64,000 nucleotides of DNA from Bryobacterales bacterium (GTDB taxonomy: Bacteria; Acidobacteriota; Terriglobia; Bryobacterales; Bryobacteraceae). The stretch's first letter is position 1. Each line of letters opens with the position of its first letter. Below are positions 8,496-15,732 of this stretch, piece after piece. The stretch is from contig JADJOP010000004.1 in the NCBI GenBank assembly GCA_016713735.1, forward strand, positions 248,001-312,000, given 5' to 3'. The notes under the pieces are model-generated. The model worked only from the letters and a program-made list of their open reading frames with translations, was not told where the DNA came from and made no database searches. The position numbers and the translations under genes were made by a program.

Positions 8496-9778
8496 CGGTG
8501 AAGGACCACCTTTCCGGGGCCGGTGGCGATGGAGCAGCCGGCGATGGAGCCGCCGCGGAGGGGCATGCGGGAGCCGATGTAGAGAGCGGCGAAGCGGCCG
8601 CCGGTGTCGGTGGCGTCGAGTTCGGTGGTGTTGATGTTGGGTTCGAGGAGGAACTGGCGGAAGCCGAGGACGGTCATGGCTTCGCCGCTGCCGAGGGCGT
8701 CGACGACGGCGACGGTGATGACGCGGCGGCGGTTGCCGGTGTATTCCTCGTAGGTTTCGCGGTCTTCGACGTCGGAGTCGGGCACGTAGGCGCCGCCGGC
8801 GGTGTCGATGGAGGTGATGTTGTCGCAGCCGTTGGGGATGCCGGAGACGAAGCGGGTGGCGAGTCCGCACATGAAGCCGAGGACCTGGCCGGGGACGCGG
8901 ACGTTCTGGCAGGTGAGGGCGGTGGTTTCGGCCCAGCCGGATTCGACGGCGTTGACCTGGAGGCAGGCGAGGGTGGAGGTGGAACTGGCGGGGAGTCCGG
9001 CGCCGCCGATGCGGAAGGTTTGGGAGTTCTGGTCGGTGAAGACGAGGTCGTTTTCGTTGTACTTGTTGGCTAGGAGGTAAGGGATGCGCTGGGTGGTGCC
9101 GACGAGGGGGCCTGGGGCGCCTTGGCCCTGGCAGTTGTAGCCGAGGGTGTAGCGGGCGCCGGGGATGAAGCCGAAGTCGGTGGTATCGGTTTCATCGAGG
9201 GGGGCGACGGTGACGGACTCGATGCCGCAGGCGGTGCAGAGGGGGGCGCTGACGCCGGCGATGGCTTCCGAGCGGAGGGTGGCGTTCTGGCCGGTGAGGA
9301 AGGGGAGGATTTTCCAGAATGTGAGGGGGGCTTCGGCGGTGACGGTGACGCGGACGTGGCGGGCGGTGTCGGAGCCGCCGGCCTGGGAGCCGGGGGATTC
9401 GCCGGATTCGAGGGCGGCGGAGACGGTGTCGTAGAACTCGGGGGCGGGGAGTTCGCCGGCGAGGGTGCCGTTGGTTTCGCCGATGGTGAGGCCGCCGAAG
9501 TCGTATTTGTTGGCGACACCGTTGGCTTCGGTGACCGAGAGGACGTAGGCGGTGGTGGCTGCGTCGGTGGCGGTGGCGGTGCCGATGAGTTCGGAGGCGG
9601 CGGCGAGGGCCATGGCGTTGGCGGCGGTTTTGAGTTCAGCGCGGGCCATGTAGAGGCGGCCGAGGTCGACGGCGAAGCCCATGAAGGCGAAGATGACGGG
9701 GATGAGGAGGACGAGGATTTGGATGGAAGTGGCGGCGTGTTGGTGGCGGGGGTGGCGGCGGAGGGGGGCGGGGACCAC
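8492..9778 (-). CDS. TadG-like pilus assembly protein
   Basis: The start is put at GTG 9778 (VVPAPLRRHPRHQHAATSIQ), just before the membrane helix ILVLLIPVIFAFMGFAVDLG at about residues 21-40. The longer upstream frame is proline/arginine-rich without family features. The 428-residue product continues with RLYMARAELKTAANAMALAA, the hallmark of TadG N-terminal (putative Flp pilus-assembly TadE/G-like) regions, and a large periplasmic domain containing many cysteines. A von Willebrand domain is not obvious. The 163-base gap to cpaC is the widest inside this part of the operon apart from the cpaB leader. Confidence 0.82.
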   Translation of the reverse strand: MVPAPLRRHPRHQHAATSIQILVLLIPVIFAFMGFAVDLGRLYMARAELKTAANAMALAAASELIGTATATDAATTAYVLSVTEANGVANKYDFGGLTIGETNGTLAGELPAPEFYDTVSAALESGESPGSQAGGSDTARHVRVTVTAEAPLTFWKILPFLTGQNATLRSEAIAGVSAPLCTACGIESVTVAPLDETDTTDFGFIPGARYTLGYNCQGQGAPGPLVGTTQRIPYLLANKYNENDLVFTDQNSQTFRIGGAGLPASSTSTLACLQVNAVESGWAETTALTCQNVRVPGQVLGFMCGLATRFVSGIPNGCDNITSIDTAGGAYVPDSDVEDRETYEEYTGNRRRVITVAVVDALGSGEAMTVLGFRQFLLEPNINTTELDATDTGGRFAALYIGSRMPLRGGSIAGCSIATGPGKVVLHR

Positions 9779-9941
9779 TCGCTCACGCTCGTGGCTCAGT
9801 TGGGGTGTCGTTTTGAGATGGGGGGGCGTTGTGTAGATGGGGGGTGTGGTAGCGGCAGGGGAGGCGGACGTGAGTAGGCAGAGAGAGAGTGAGCCGCGGC
9901 CGTGAGGGCGCGGTGTGGCCCGGGTGAGGCGGCGCGCGACC

Positions 9942-11384
9942 TTACGGTTTCGGCGAATCGGGTTGTGGTTGGGTGTGACCACGGGGACCTACGAACTCCG
10001 GTTGGGTGGTTTTGTCCTTCTTCTTCTTTTTGGCTTCTTTGGCGGCGTTTTGTTCGGCGACGGTGGGGAGGAAGGCCTCGACGGTGTCGGGCAGTTTGAC
10101 GGGTTCACCGGCCGGGACGGGTTTGACGAAGCGTGGGGTGATGACGACGAGGAGTTCGTCGGTGGCCTTGCGGGTGGAGCGGCTGCGGAAGAGGTTGCCG
10201 ATGATGGGGATGTCGCCGAGGCCGCGGACACGGGTGAGGGTCTGGACGACGCGGTTGTCGATCAAGCCGGCGATGGCGAAGCTCTCGCCATCCTTGAGGA
10301 TGACTTCTGTTTCGGCGCGGCGGGTGGCGATGGCGGGAATGAGGAAGCCCTGGAGGGTGACGGCGTTGGAGAAGTCGATGGAGCTGACTTCGGGGGTGAC
10401 CTTGAGATGGATGGCGCCGCTGGGGGTGACGGTGGGTGTGAAGCCGAGTTGAACGCCGAAGGGCTGGAAGCGGACGGTGACGACGGGGGAGACGGAGCCG
10501 CCGGTGGTGGTGGCCTGGATGGTGGGGAAGGGGAACTGGCCGCCGGCGAGGAAGCTGGCCTCCTTGCCTTCGATGACGATGAGGTTGGGTTCGGCGAGGA
10601 TCTGGAGGAGATTCTGGCTTTGGAGGGCCTTGATGGTGGCGCCGATGTTGAGGTCGGGGCGGAAGACGAAGAGGTTCAGGAGGTCGGCGAAGTTGAGGGT
10701 GGAGTTGGCGAACTCCTGGTCCTGGAACTGGAGCTGGGAGAAGCGGGGGGCCTGGAACTGTTGGGTGGTGAGGGAGCCGATGGTTTTGTCGTTGCGGGAG
10801 AAGTAGTTGAAGCCGAGTTCGTTGAGGCCGACGCGGTCGACGCTGGCGAATTTGACCTGGAGGAGGATCTGGCGGGGGTCGATGTGGGGGACTTCGAGGA
10901 GGTTGACGACCTTGCGGGCGTGGGTGGAGGCGAGGGCTTCGGCGCGCTTGGAGGCGTCGGCGTCCTTGACCGAGCCGGTGAGGACGACGGTTTCGGTGTT
11001 GCCGGTGATGGTGATGCCGGAGTCGCCGAGGCTTTTGGCGATATCCAGTTTCACGCCGTCGAAGGTGGAGCGGTCCTCCTTGACGTCGATCTGGTAGCGC
11101 ATGGGGATGGAGCCGGTTTCCCAGACGACGATGGTGGCTTTGCCGACGCCTTTGCCGTTGACCATGACCTCGCGCGGGGAGACGACGACGGCGTCGGCGA
11201 TTCGGGGTTCGCTGACGGCGACGCGGATGATGTCGGCGTTGAACTGGAGGAGTTCACCGCGGCCGACGACGAGGGCGAGTTCGCGGGGGAGAGCGGTCTG
11301 GGCCTGTACAAGGACAGGCAGGGTGGCTAAGACCGCGAGAGCCGCGAGCAGGCGGCGCTGGATGAGCATGGACGGTTCCCTCAT
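9942..11384 (-). CDS. cpaC: Tad outer-membrane secretin CpaC/RcpA
   Basis: A 480-residue secretin with a cleavable signal peptide (MLIQRRLLAALAVLATLPVL). An N-terminal pilus/BON-like part (about 30-190, including LDIAKSLGDSGITITGNTET) is followed by the C-terminal secretin domain (about 220-435). That domain has LGFTPTVTPSGAIHLKVTPE, the KDGESFAIAGL strand and GLGDIPIIGNLFRS, a near-universal secretin motif. The Lys-rich tail (KEAKKKKKDK) is unremarkable. The protein forms the outer-membrane channel for the pilus. The start ATG overlaps the cpaB stop (ATGA), arguing for coupled translation. Confidence 0.95.
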   Translation of the reverse strand: MREPSMLIQRRLLAALAVLATLPVLVQAQTALPRELALVVGRGELLQFNADIIRVAVSEPRIADAVVVSPREVMVNGKGVGKATIVVWETGSIPMRYQIDVKEDRSTFDGVKLDIAKSLGDSGITITGNTETVVLTGSVKDADASKRAEALASTHARKVVNLLEVPHIDPRQILLQVKFASVDRVGLNELGFNYFSRNDKTIGSLTTQQFQAPRFSQLQFQDQEFANSTLNFADLLNLFVFRPDLNIGATIKALQSQNLLQILAEPNLIVIEGKEASFLAGGQFPFPTIQATTTGGSVSPVVTVRFQPFGVQLGFTPTVTPSGAIHLKVTPEVSSIDFSNAVTLQGFLIPAIATRRAETEVILKDGESFAIAGLIDNRVVQTLTRVRGLGDIPIIGNLFRSRSTRKATDELLVVITPRFVKPVPAGEPVKLPDTVEAFLPTVAEQNAAKEAKKKKKDKTTQPEFVGPRGHTQPQPDSPKP

Positions 11385-12304
11385 GGAAAGATCTCTTGGA
11401 CGTGTTTGTCGCCGCGGAAGACATCGACGGTGAGCTTGGGCTTAGGAGGTTCGGGTTTAGGCGGGGGGGCCTTTTTGGGTGTGCCGTCGGACTCCTCGCC
11501 GATGAGCTTGGCCCAGGCGTTTTTGTCTTTGAGGTTGATGCCGGGGGGGAGGCGTGAGCCGCGTTTGGCGGAGCGGGTGAGCAGCAGTGGATCGATTTCC
11601 TCAATGACGGCGGCTTTGGGTTCGGTGCGGGCGGTACGGTCAGAGGGGTTGCGGAGGGAGAGGCTGATTTTGCCCTGGTTTTTGCCTAGTTCGAGTAATT
11701 GCGCCTGCTCGGGGGTGACCATGAGGGTGGCGGTTTGGGTGGAGGTGGAGGAGCGGACGGCGGCTTTGGCGTTGGCGACGGTGGTTTGCTGGACCTCGGT
11801 GTTGCGGCCGACGCTGAGGACGACGACGTTTTCGAGGAGGGTGACGGTCATGGCCTCGGTGAGCGAGCCGGCGCGGGTGAAGAGGACGTCGACGTGGGAG
11901 CGGGGTTGGAGGAGGCCGGAGGCGCCGGAAGCGTCGGTGAAGGCGACCGAGACGGCGCGCATGCCGGGCTGGATGGTGGCGCTGATGCCTTCGGCGCTGC
12001 CGAGGGTGGCGAGTTTGGGGGCGGTGATGGGTTCGTTCAGGTTGACGGGGAAGAGGAGGGCGCGGTTGAGGGCGTCCTGGGGGCCGGTGAGGGCGCCGGA
12101 GGGGAGGTCGCGGGCGACGACGGTGATGAGTTTGAGGTCCTTTTGGGAGAGGAGGGAGCCGGCGGGGAGGTTGCGGGCGGCGGCGAGGATTTTGGCGGTG
12201 GCTTCGGTTTTTGGGGCCTTGGTTTTGGCGTAGAGAAACCAGGTGAGCAGGGCGGCGGAGACCCAGGCGATGCCGAAGATGGTGAGGAGTTTCTGGCGGT
12301 CCAC
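11381..12304 (-). CDS. cpaB: Tad pilus assembly protein CpaB/RcpC
   Basis: The start is set at GTG 12304 (VDRQKLLTIFGIAWVSAALL) because it opens directly on the N-terminal membrane helix and has AGAGG upstream; the same frame is open far upstream but only as repeat and antisense sequence. The 307-residue protein has a SAF/beta-clip domain (NLPAGSLLSQKDLKLITV, about 45-110) and the CpaB C-terminal region (PGMRAVSVAFTDASGASGLL, LLENVVVLSVG). It ends in a Pro/Lys-rich tail. By family it is a periplasmic partner of the secretin. Confidence 0.92.
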   Translation of the reverse strand: MDRQKLLTIFGIAWVSAALLTWFLYAKTKAPKTEATAKILAAARNLPAGSLLSQKDLKLITVVARDLPSGALTGPQDALNRALLFPVNLNEPITAPKLATLGSAEGISATIQPGMRAVSVAFTDASGASGLLQPRSHVDVLFTRAGSLTEAMTVTLLENVVVLSVGRNTEVQQTTVANAKAAVRSSTSTQTATLMVTPEQAQLLELGKNQGKISLSLRNPSDRTARTEPKAAVIEEIDPLLLTRSAKRGSRLPPGINLKDKNAWAKLIGEESDGTPKKAPPPKPEPPKPKLTVDVFRGDKHVQEIFP

Positions 12305-12319
12305 GGGAAACCTCTTTCT

Positions 12320-12463
12320 AACACCGGTGCGGGGCGAAGGTTGCGCCGCGTGGCTGGAATGAATGCGCGGCGAAAATTTCGCTGCTGGGATTGGATGACT
12401 GCGCGGCGGCTGTTGCGCCGCTGGGAATGGATGAATGCGCGGCGGCTGTTGCGCCGCTGGGAG
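12320..12463 (-). repeat. Four imperfect 36-bp tandem repeats upstream of cpaB
   Basis: Units lie at about 12320-12355, 12356-12391, 12392-12427 and 12428-12463. The two copies farthest from cpaB differ at only a few positions; the two nearest to it are progressively diverged. Each unit carries a small inverted repeat (GCGGC, six bases, GCCGC) able to form a hairpin. The unit length is a multiple of three and the cpaB frame stays open through the array, encoding a PAAQQPPR-like 12-residue repeat, but the array lies outside the likely coding region. Confidence 0.8.
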
Positions 12464-12489
12464 GGCGTGGAGTGGGCTGGGGGTGAGGA

Positions 12490-13962
12490 TCATGGCTGCA
12501 CCGGCGGCTGCGAGGGCGGTTGGGTCCAGAGGACGACGGTGGAATCGCGGTAGAGTTCGCGCCAGCCGAGGGTGGGCAGGACGCTGTTCAGAGAGTAGTC
12601 GAGGGGAAGGACGGCGTGGGTAAAGCCGTGGCGCTTCCAGAGCGAGAGCCAATGGGGGCGCACTTGGACGAGGGCGATGTAGTCCTTCATAAAGTCGGCG
12701 CCGTAGTAGTCGCTGCGGCCGTCGAAGAAGACAGGGCGGGTTCCCGCAAAGCGGTAGATGAGGTAGCCGCCGAATTTGTCGGGGGCGAAGAGACGGGCTT
12801 GCGGGGGTAGGGCGGCGAGTTGGGAAGAGGCCTGGACGGGAAAGTCGGAGGCGGGGAAGCCGGTGCGGGCCTGCATGTAGGGCGTGGTGAGAAAGAGATA
12901 GGAGCCGAGGGCGAAGGCGAGGGCGCAGAGAGGGCCGGAGAACTGGCGGTCGAGCGTGCGCAGGTTGGCGGCGTACTGGGTGAAGGCGGCGGGCCAGGGG
13001 AGTTGGGAGAAGGCGCGGCCGGCAAAGGGGAGAGCGGCGAGGGCCATGAGGGGCAGTCCGCGGGCGGAGCGGATGGCGATGGCGCAGAAGAGGAGCGTGA
13101 CGGCGGCGCGGGTGTAGTCGCGGCGGGAGAGGAGAAGCCCCACGGCGGAGAGAGAGAGGATGAGGGCTACGGCGATCTGCGCGGCGCCGTCGGCGTGAAA
13201 GTTGAAGGACTGGAATTCGCCGATCAGGCGCAGCAGTTCGCGGTCGCGGAGGTAGTGGAAGACGTGCGTGTGGAGCGAGAGGCCGTAGGGGTTGAGCAGG
13301 GTGGAGAGGGCGGAGGCGAGAGTGGGCGTCCAGCCGAGGCGCGGTGAGTAGAGGGCGGCCAGGAGGGGGAGGAGGAAGAAACTGGCGTGGAGGTTGGCCC
13401 AGAGGGCGGCGAGGAGGGCCCAATGCCACCAGGGGCGCGGGGCGGGGTGAGGGGCGGGACGTGGGGCCGAACTCGCTGCGCCGCGTTCGAGCCAGAGGAG
13501 GGCAAGGAGGAGGAGGGTCCAACCGAAGATGTGGGGGCGCGCCAGCCAATGGATGTTGGCTGTGGAGAGCATGGGCGAGGCCAGCGCGCAGGCGATGAGG
13601 AAGTTGGAGCCCAATTGCCATTGGAGTTGAAACCAGAGCCAGGAGCATGCGGCGATCGCGACGGTGTAGAGCCAGGCGACGGCGCCGAGGCCGCCGAAGC
13701 GGTGGGCGGCGCCCATGAGGACATCCGCGCCCCATTCCCAGGCGACCCAAGCGGCGGCTGGTTTGCCGAACGAGTAGGGGTCGAGGCGGGGGAGGGTGAG
13801 CGAATCGAGGATGCGCTCGCCGGTGCGGATGTGCCAGCCCGAATCGGAGTCGCGGAAGAGCCTGTGCGGACCATCGAAGAGGAAGACGACATAGACGAGC
13901 GTAAGGAGTGCCGCCGACAAAGAGAGGTCGGGCAGGCACCAACGCCGCCAGGGGGATTCCAC
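12490..13962 (-). CDS. Polytopic membrane protein in the Tad operon, function unknown
   Basis: A 490-residue protein with about ten hydrophobic segments and a soluble C-terminal stretch from about residue 385. The start near residue 1 is followed by a membrane helix and a lumenal loop with DSDSGWHIRTGERIL, a layout seen in GT-C-type glycosyltransferases and related mannosyltransferase-like proteins. That resemblance is only topological. It sits between the Flp pilin and cpaB on the same strand, so a role in modifying pilin or exported glycans is conceivable. A different name would be 'hypothetical membrane protein'. Confidence 0.75.
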   Translation of the reverse strand: MESPWRRWCLPDLSLSAALLTLVYVVFLFDGPHRLFRDSDSGWHIRTGERILDSLTLPRLDPYSFGKPAAAWVAWEWGADVLMGAAHRFGGLGAVAWLYTVAIAACSWLWFQLQWQLGSNFLIACALASPMLSTANIHWLARPHIFGWTLLLLALLWLERGAASSAPRPAPHPAPRPWWHWALLAALWANLHASFFLLPLLAALYSPRLGWTPTLASALSTLLNPYGLSLHTHVFHYLRDRELLRLIGEFQSFNFHADGAAQIAVALILSLSAVGLLLSRRDYTRAAVTLLFCAIAIRSARGLPLMALAALPFAGRAFSQLPWPAAFTQYAANLRTLDRQFSGPLCALAFALGSYLFLTTPYMQARTGFPASDFPVQASSQLAALPPQARLFAPDKFGGYLIYRFAGTRPVFFDGRSDYYGADFMKDYIALVQVRPHWLSLWKRHGFTHAVLPLDYSLNSVLPTLGWRELYRDSTVVLWTQPPSQPPVQP

Positions 13963-13989
13963 CGCGATGGCCAGGACGAGGCGCCGCGG

Positions 13990-14175
13990 CTACTGGCCGG
14001 CGGCTCCGATGCTGGCCAGACCGTCGGTGATGCTTTGGTAGAGGCTGACGACGGCTTGGGACAGGGTGTTGACGGTGGTGATGAGGGCCAGGCCGACGGC
14101 CGCCACGATGAGGGCGTATTCGACCAGGTCCTGACCGCTTTCGTCGCGCCAGATGCTGAGCAGCAGTTGTTTCAT
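13990..14175 (-). CDS. flp: Flp/Fap family major pilin
   Basis: A 61-residue prepilin. The leader MKQLLLSIWRDESG ends at Gly14; the mature part begins QDLVEYALIVAAVGLALITT, with Glu at +5 and Tyr at +6 as in Flp pilins, followed by a single hydrophobic helix. A good Shine-Dalgarno (GGGAGAG) lies upstream. It would be cleaved by a TadV/CpaA prepilin peptidase, which is not in this window. It is the only pilin of this size in the cluster. Confidence 0.95.
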   Translation of the reverse strand: MKQLLLSIWRDESGQDLVEYALIVAAVGLALITTVNTLSQAVVSLYQSITDGLASIGAAGQ

Positions 14176-14215
14176 GAGGACTCTCTCCCGTTTTTCTCTT
14201 GGCCTTGGGCAGGGC

Positions 14216-15268
14216 TCATTGCTGGGCGGCCTGCGTGGGGCTGGTTTTCTCCCGGCTATCGGTGAAGCCGAGGGTGGATTTGAATGTCTGAGCTATTTTC
14301 GCCCAAGCCGAGGCGCGGCGCACGGAATTCGGTTCCAGTACGGCGGGCCGGCCATCGATTGAGGCGAGGGCGGCCATGTTGCGGAGGGCGGCGGGGTGGT
14401 TGGGGTCGTAGCCGAGGGCGATGTTGAGTTCGCGGCGGGCTTCGGTGTGGCGCCCGGATTCGATGTAGAGGGTGGCGAGGTTGGAGTGGGCGGCGGCGGG
14501 GCCGGCGAGGGATTTCCAGTGGGCAAGGGCGCGGGTGGGGTCGCCGGAGAGGGCGAGGGCCGTGCCGAGGTTGTTGCGGGCGGTTTCGAGGCGGCGGTCG
14601 AGGGAAAGGGCGGTTTCGAGAGCGGAGGCGGCGTCGGCGTAGCGCTTTTGGAGGAGCAGGTTGTTGCCGAGGTTGTTCTGGAGGGAGGCGAGGGTGGAGG
14701 GGGAGGCGCCTTGGGCGCGGGCGAGGGCTTCACGGTGGGACGGTTCGGCGTCGGCGTGGCGGTCGAGGGAATCTAGGAGGATGCCTTTCCAGGAGAGAAG
14801 CTGGCGGGAGGCGTGGAGGCGGAGGCCGTCTTCGGTGGCGGTGAGGGCCTGGTGAGTGAGGGCCGAATCGTGGAGGGCCGGATTGTTGAGGGAGAGGGAG
14901 TGGAGGATGCGGATGAGGTTGAGGCGGGGGGCGGAGGCTTCGGGGTGGCGGGCGAGGAGGATGCGGTAGTGTTCGACGGCGAGTTCGGGCTGGCCGGTGG
15001 ATTCGTAGCGGGCGGCGAGGCGGGTGCGGGCGTCGAGGTCATCTGGGGCGGCGAGGACGCGGCGGCGGAGGGCGTCGGCTTCGAAGTCGCCGGTGGAGGC
15101 AAGCTCGGCGTTGCGGGAGAGTTGGACCTGGCGGTCCATGCCGCGCTGGACGGCGGTGGGCCAGGAGGCGGGAGCAGAGTTACGGGCGGATGAGGGGCCT
15201 CGGGAGCAGCCTTGCAGGAAGGCGAGAGCGATGAGGAGGGAGGCCAGAAGGCACGCCGGAGGTGTCAT
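14216..15268 (-). CDS. TPR lipoprotein, TadD-like
   Basis: The 350-residue product has a lipoprotein signal peptide with lipobox LQGC (Cys21) and then tetratricopeptide repeats over about 60-310 (for example LAARYESTGQPELAVEHYRI, NLGNNLLLQKRYADAASALE, NLATLYIESGRHTEARRELN). In Tad systems a TPR lipoprotein (TadD) helps secretin assembly at the outer membrane; location upstream of the pilin supports that role here. It follows the DUF192 gene by 14 bases. Confidence 0.82.
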   Translation of the reverse strand: MTPPACLLASLLIALAFLQGCSRGPSSARNSAPASWPTAVQRGMDRQVQLSRNAELASTGDFEADALRRRVLAAPDDLDARTRLAARYESTGQPELAVEHYRILLARHPEASAPRLNLIRILHSLSLNNPALHDSALTHQALTATEDGLRLHASRQLLSWKGILLDSLDRHADAEPSHREALARAQGASPSTLASLQNNLGNNLLLQKRYADAASALETALSLDRRLETARNNLGTALALSGDPTRALAHWKSLAGPAAAHSNLATLYIESGRHTEARRELNIALGYDPNHPAALRNMAALASIDGRPAVLEPNSVRRASAWAKIAQTFKSTLGFTDSREKTSPTQAAQQ

Positions 15269-15282
15269 GCGAGTATCCGATT

Positions 15283-15663
15283 TTACTCTTTCTCCACCCG
15301 TTCGATGTCCAATTGATCGCCGACAGTAGTGCTGGTCTTTCCCGCCATCCCCGCGGGAAGTTCGAGCACGGAGTGAGCCCGAAGGCAGAAGCTGATGCGG
15401 CGTCGCGGCATTTCCGGCCTGATTTTCAGTACGACGCGTTTTTTACTGAGGTAGATGACATCGATGGGGAATTTCATGCCGAAGGTATGGACACCTTCGC
15501 AGGGGGTAATTAAAAGCCCTTCACCTTCGGGTAAGGAATCGTGTTTGAGGAGGCCGGTGCGGCGGGTGGCACTGGTATTGGCCAGGATCGCGCGGTCGGC
15601 GAGCAGAGACTGTTTTGTAAGATTCCGAATCACCAGAGTCAGGGGCAGGCTCCTATCCAACAC
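15283..15663 (-). CDS. DUF192 family protein
   Basis: About 126 residues from GTG 15663 (VLDRSLPLTLVIRNL). DUF192 features are clear: LADRAILANTSATRRTGLL, then EGLLITPCEGVHTFGMKFPI, and the closing SVLELPAGM motif. The family forms a small beta-barrel of unknown function. The frame is open to a TTG at 15747 with a good GGAG box, which would add 28 residues but overlap the divergent gene start at 15733; I cannot decide between them. It is the first minus-strand gene before the Tad operon and may be co-transcribed with it. Confidence 0.8.
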   Translation of the reverse strand: MLDRSLPLTLVIRNLTKQSLLADRAILANTSATRRTGLLKHDSLPEGEGLLITPCEGVHTFGMKFPIDVIYLSKKRVVLKIRPEMPRRRISFCLRAHSVLELPAGMAGKTSTTVGDQLDIERVEKE

Positions 15664-15732
15664 TGAGGTTCCGAAAATGTTGCGGCGCTGTCGAAACTTC
15701 CCTAAAAGGGCAGGGTTTAGGTTATCGTATCC

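Noticed and set aside
3406..11330. Long plus-strand open frames across the Tad operon
   Set aside because: All are antisense shadows of well-recognised tad genes and have low-complexity acidic translations.
12305..13942. N-terminal extension of CpaB through the tandem repeats
   Set aside because: The extension runs antisense-like through the neighbouring membrane-protein gene; the signal anchor begins at GTG 12304.
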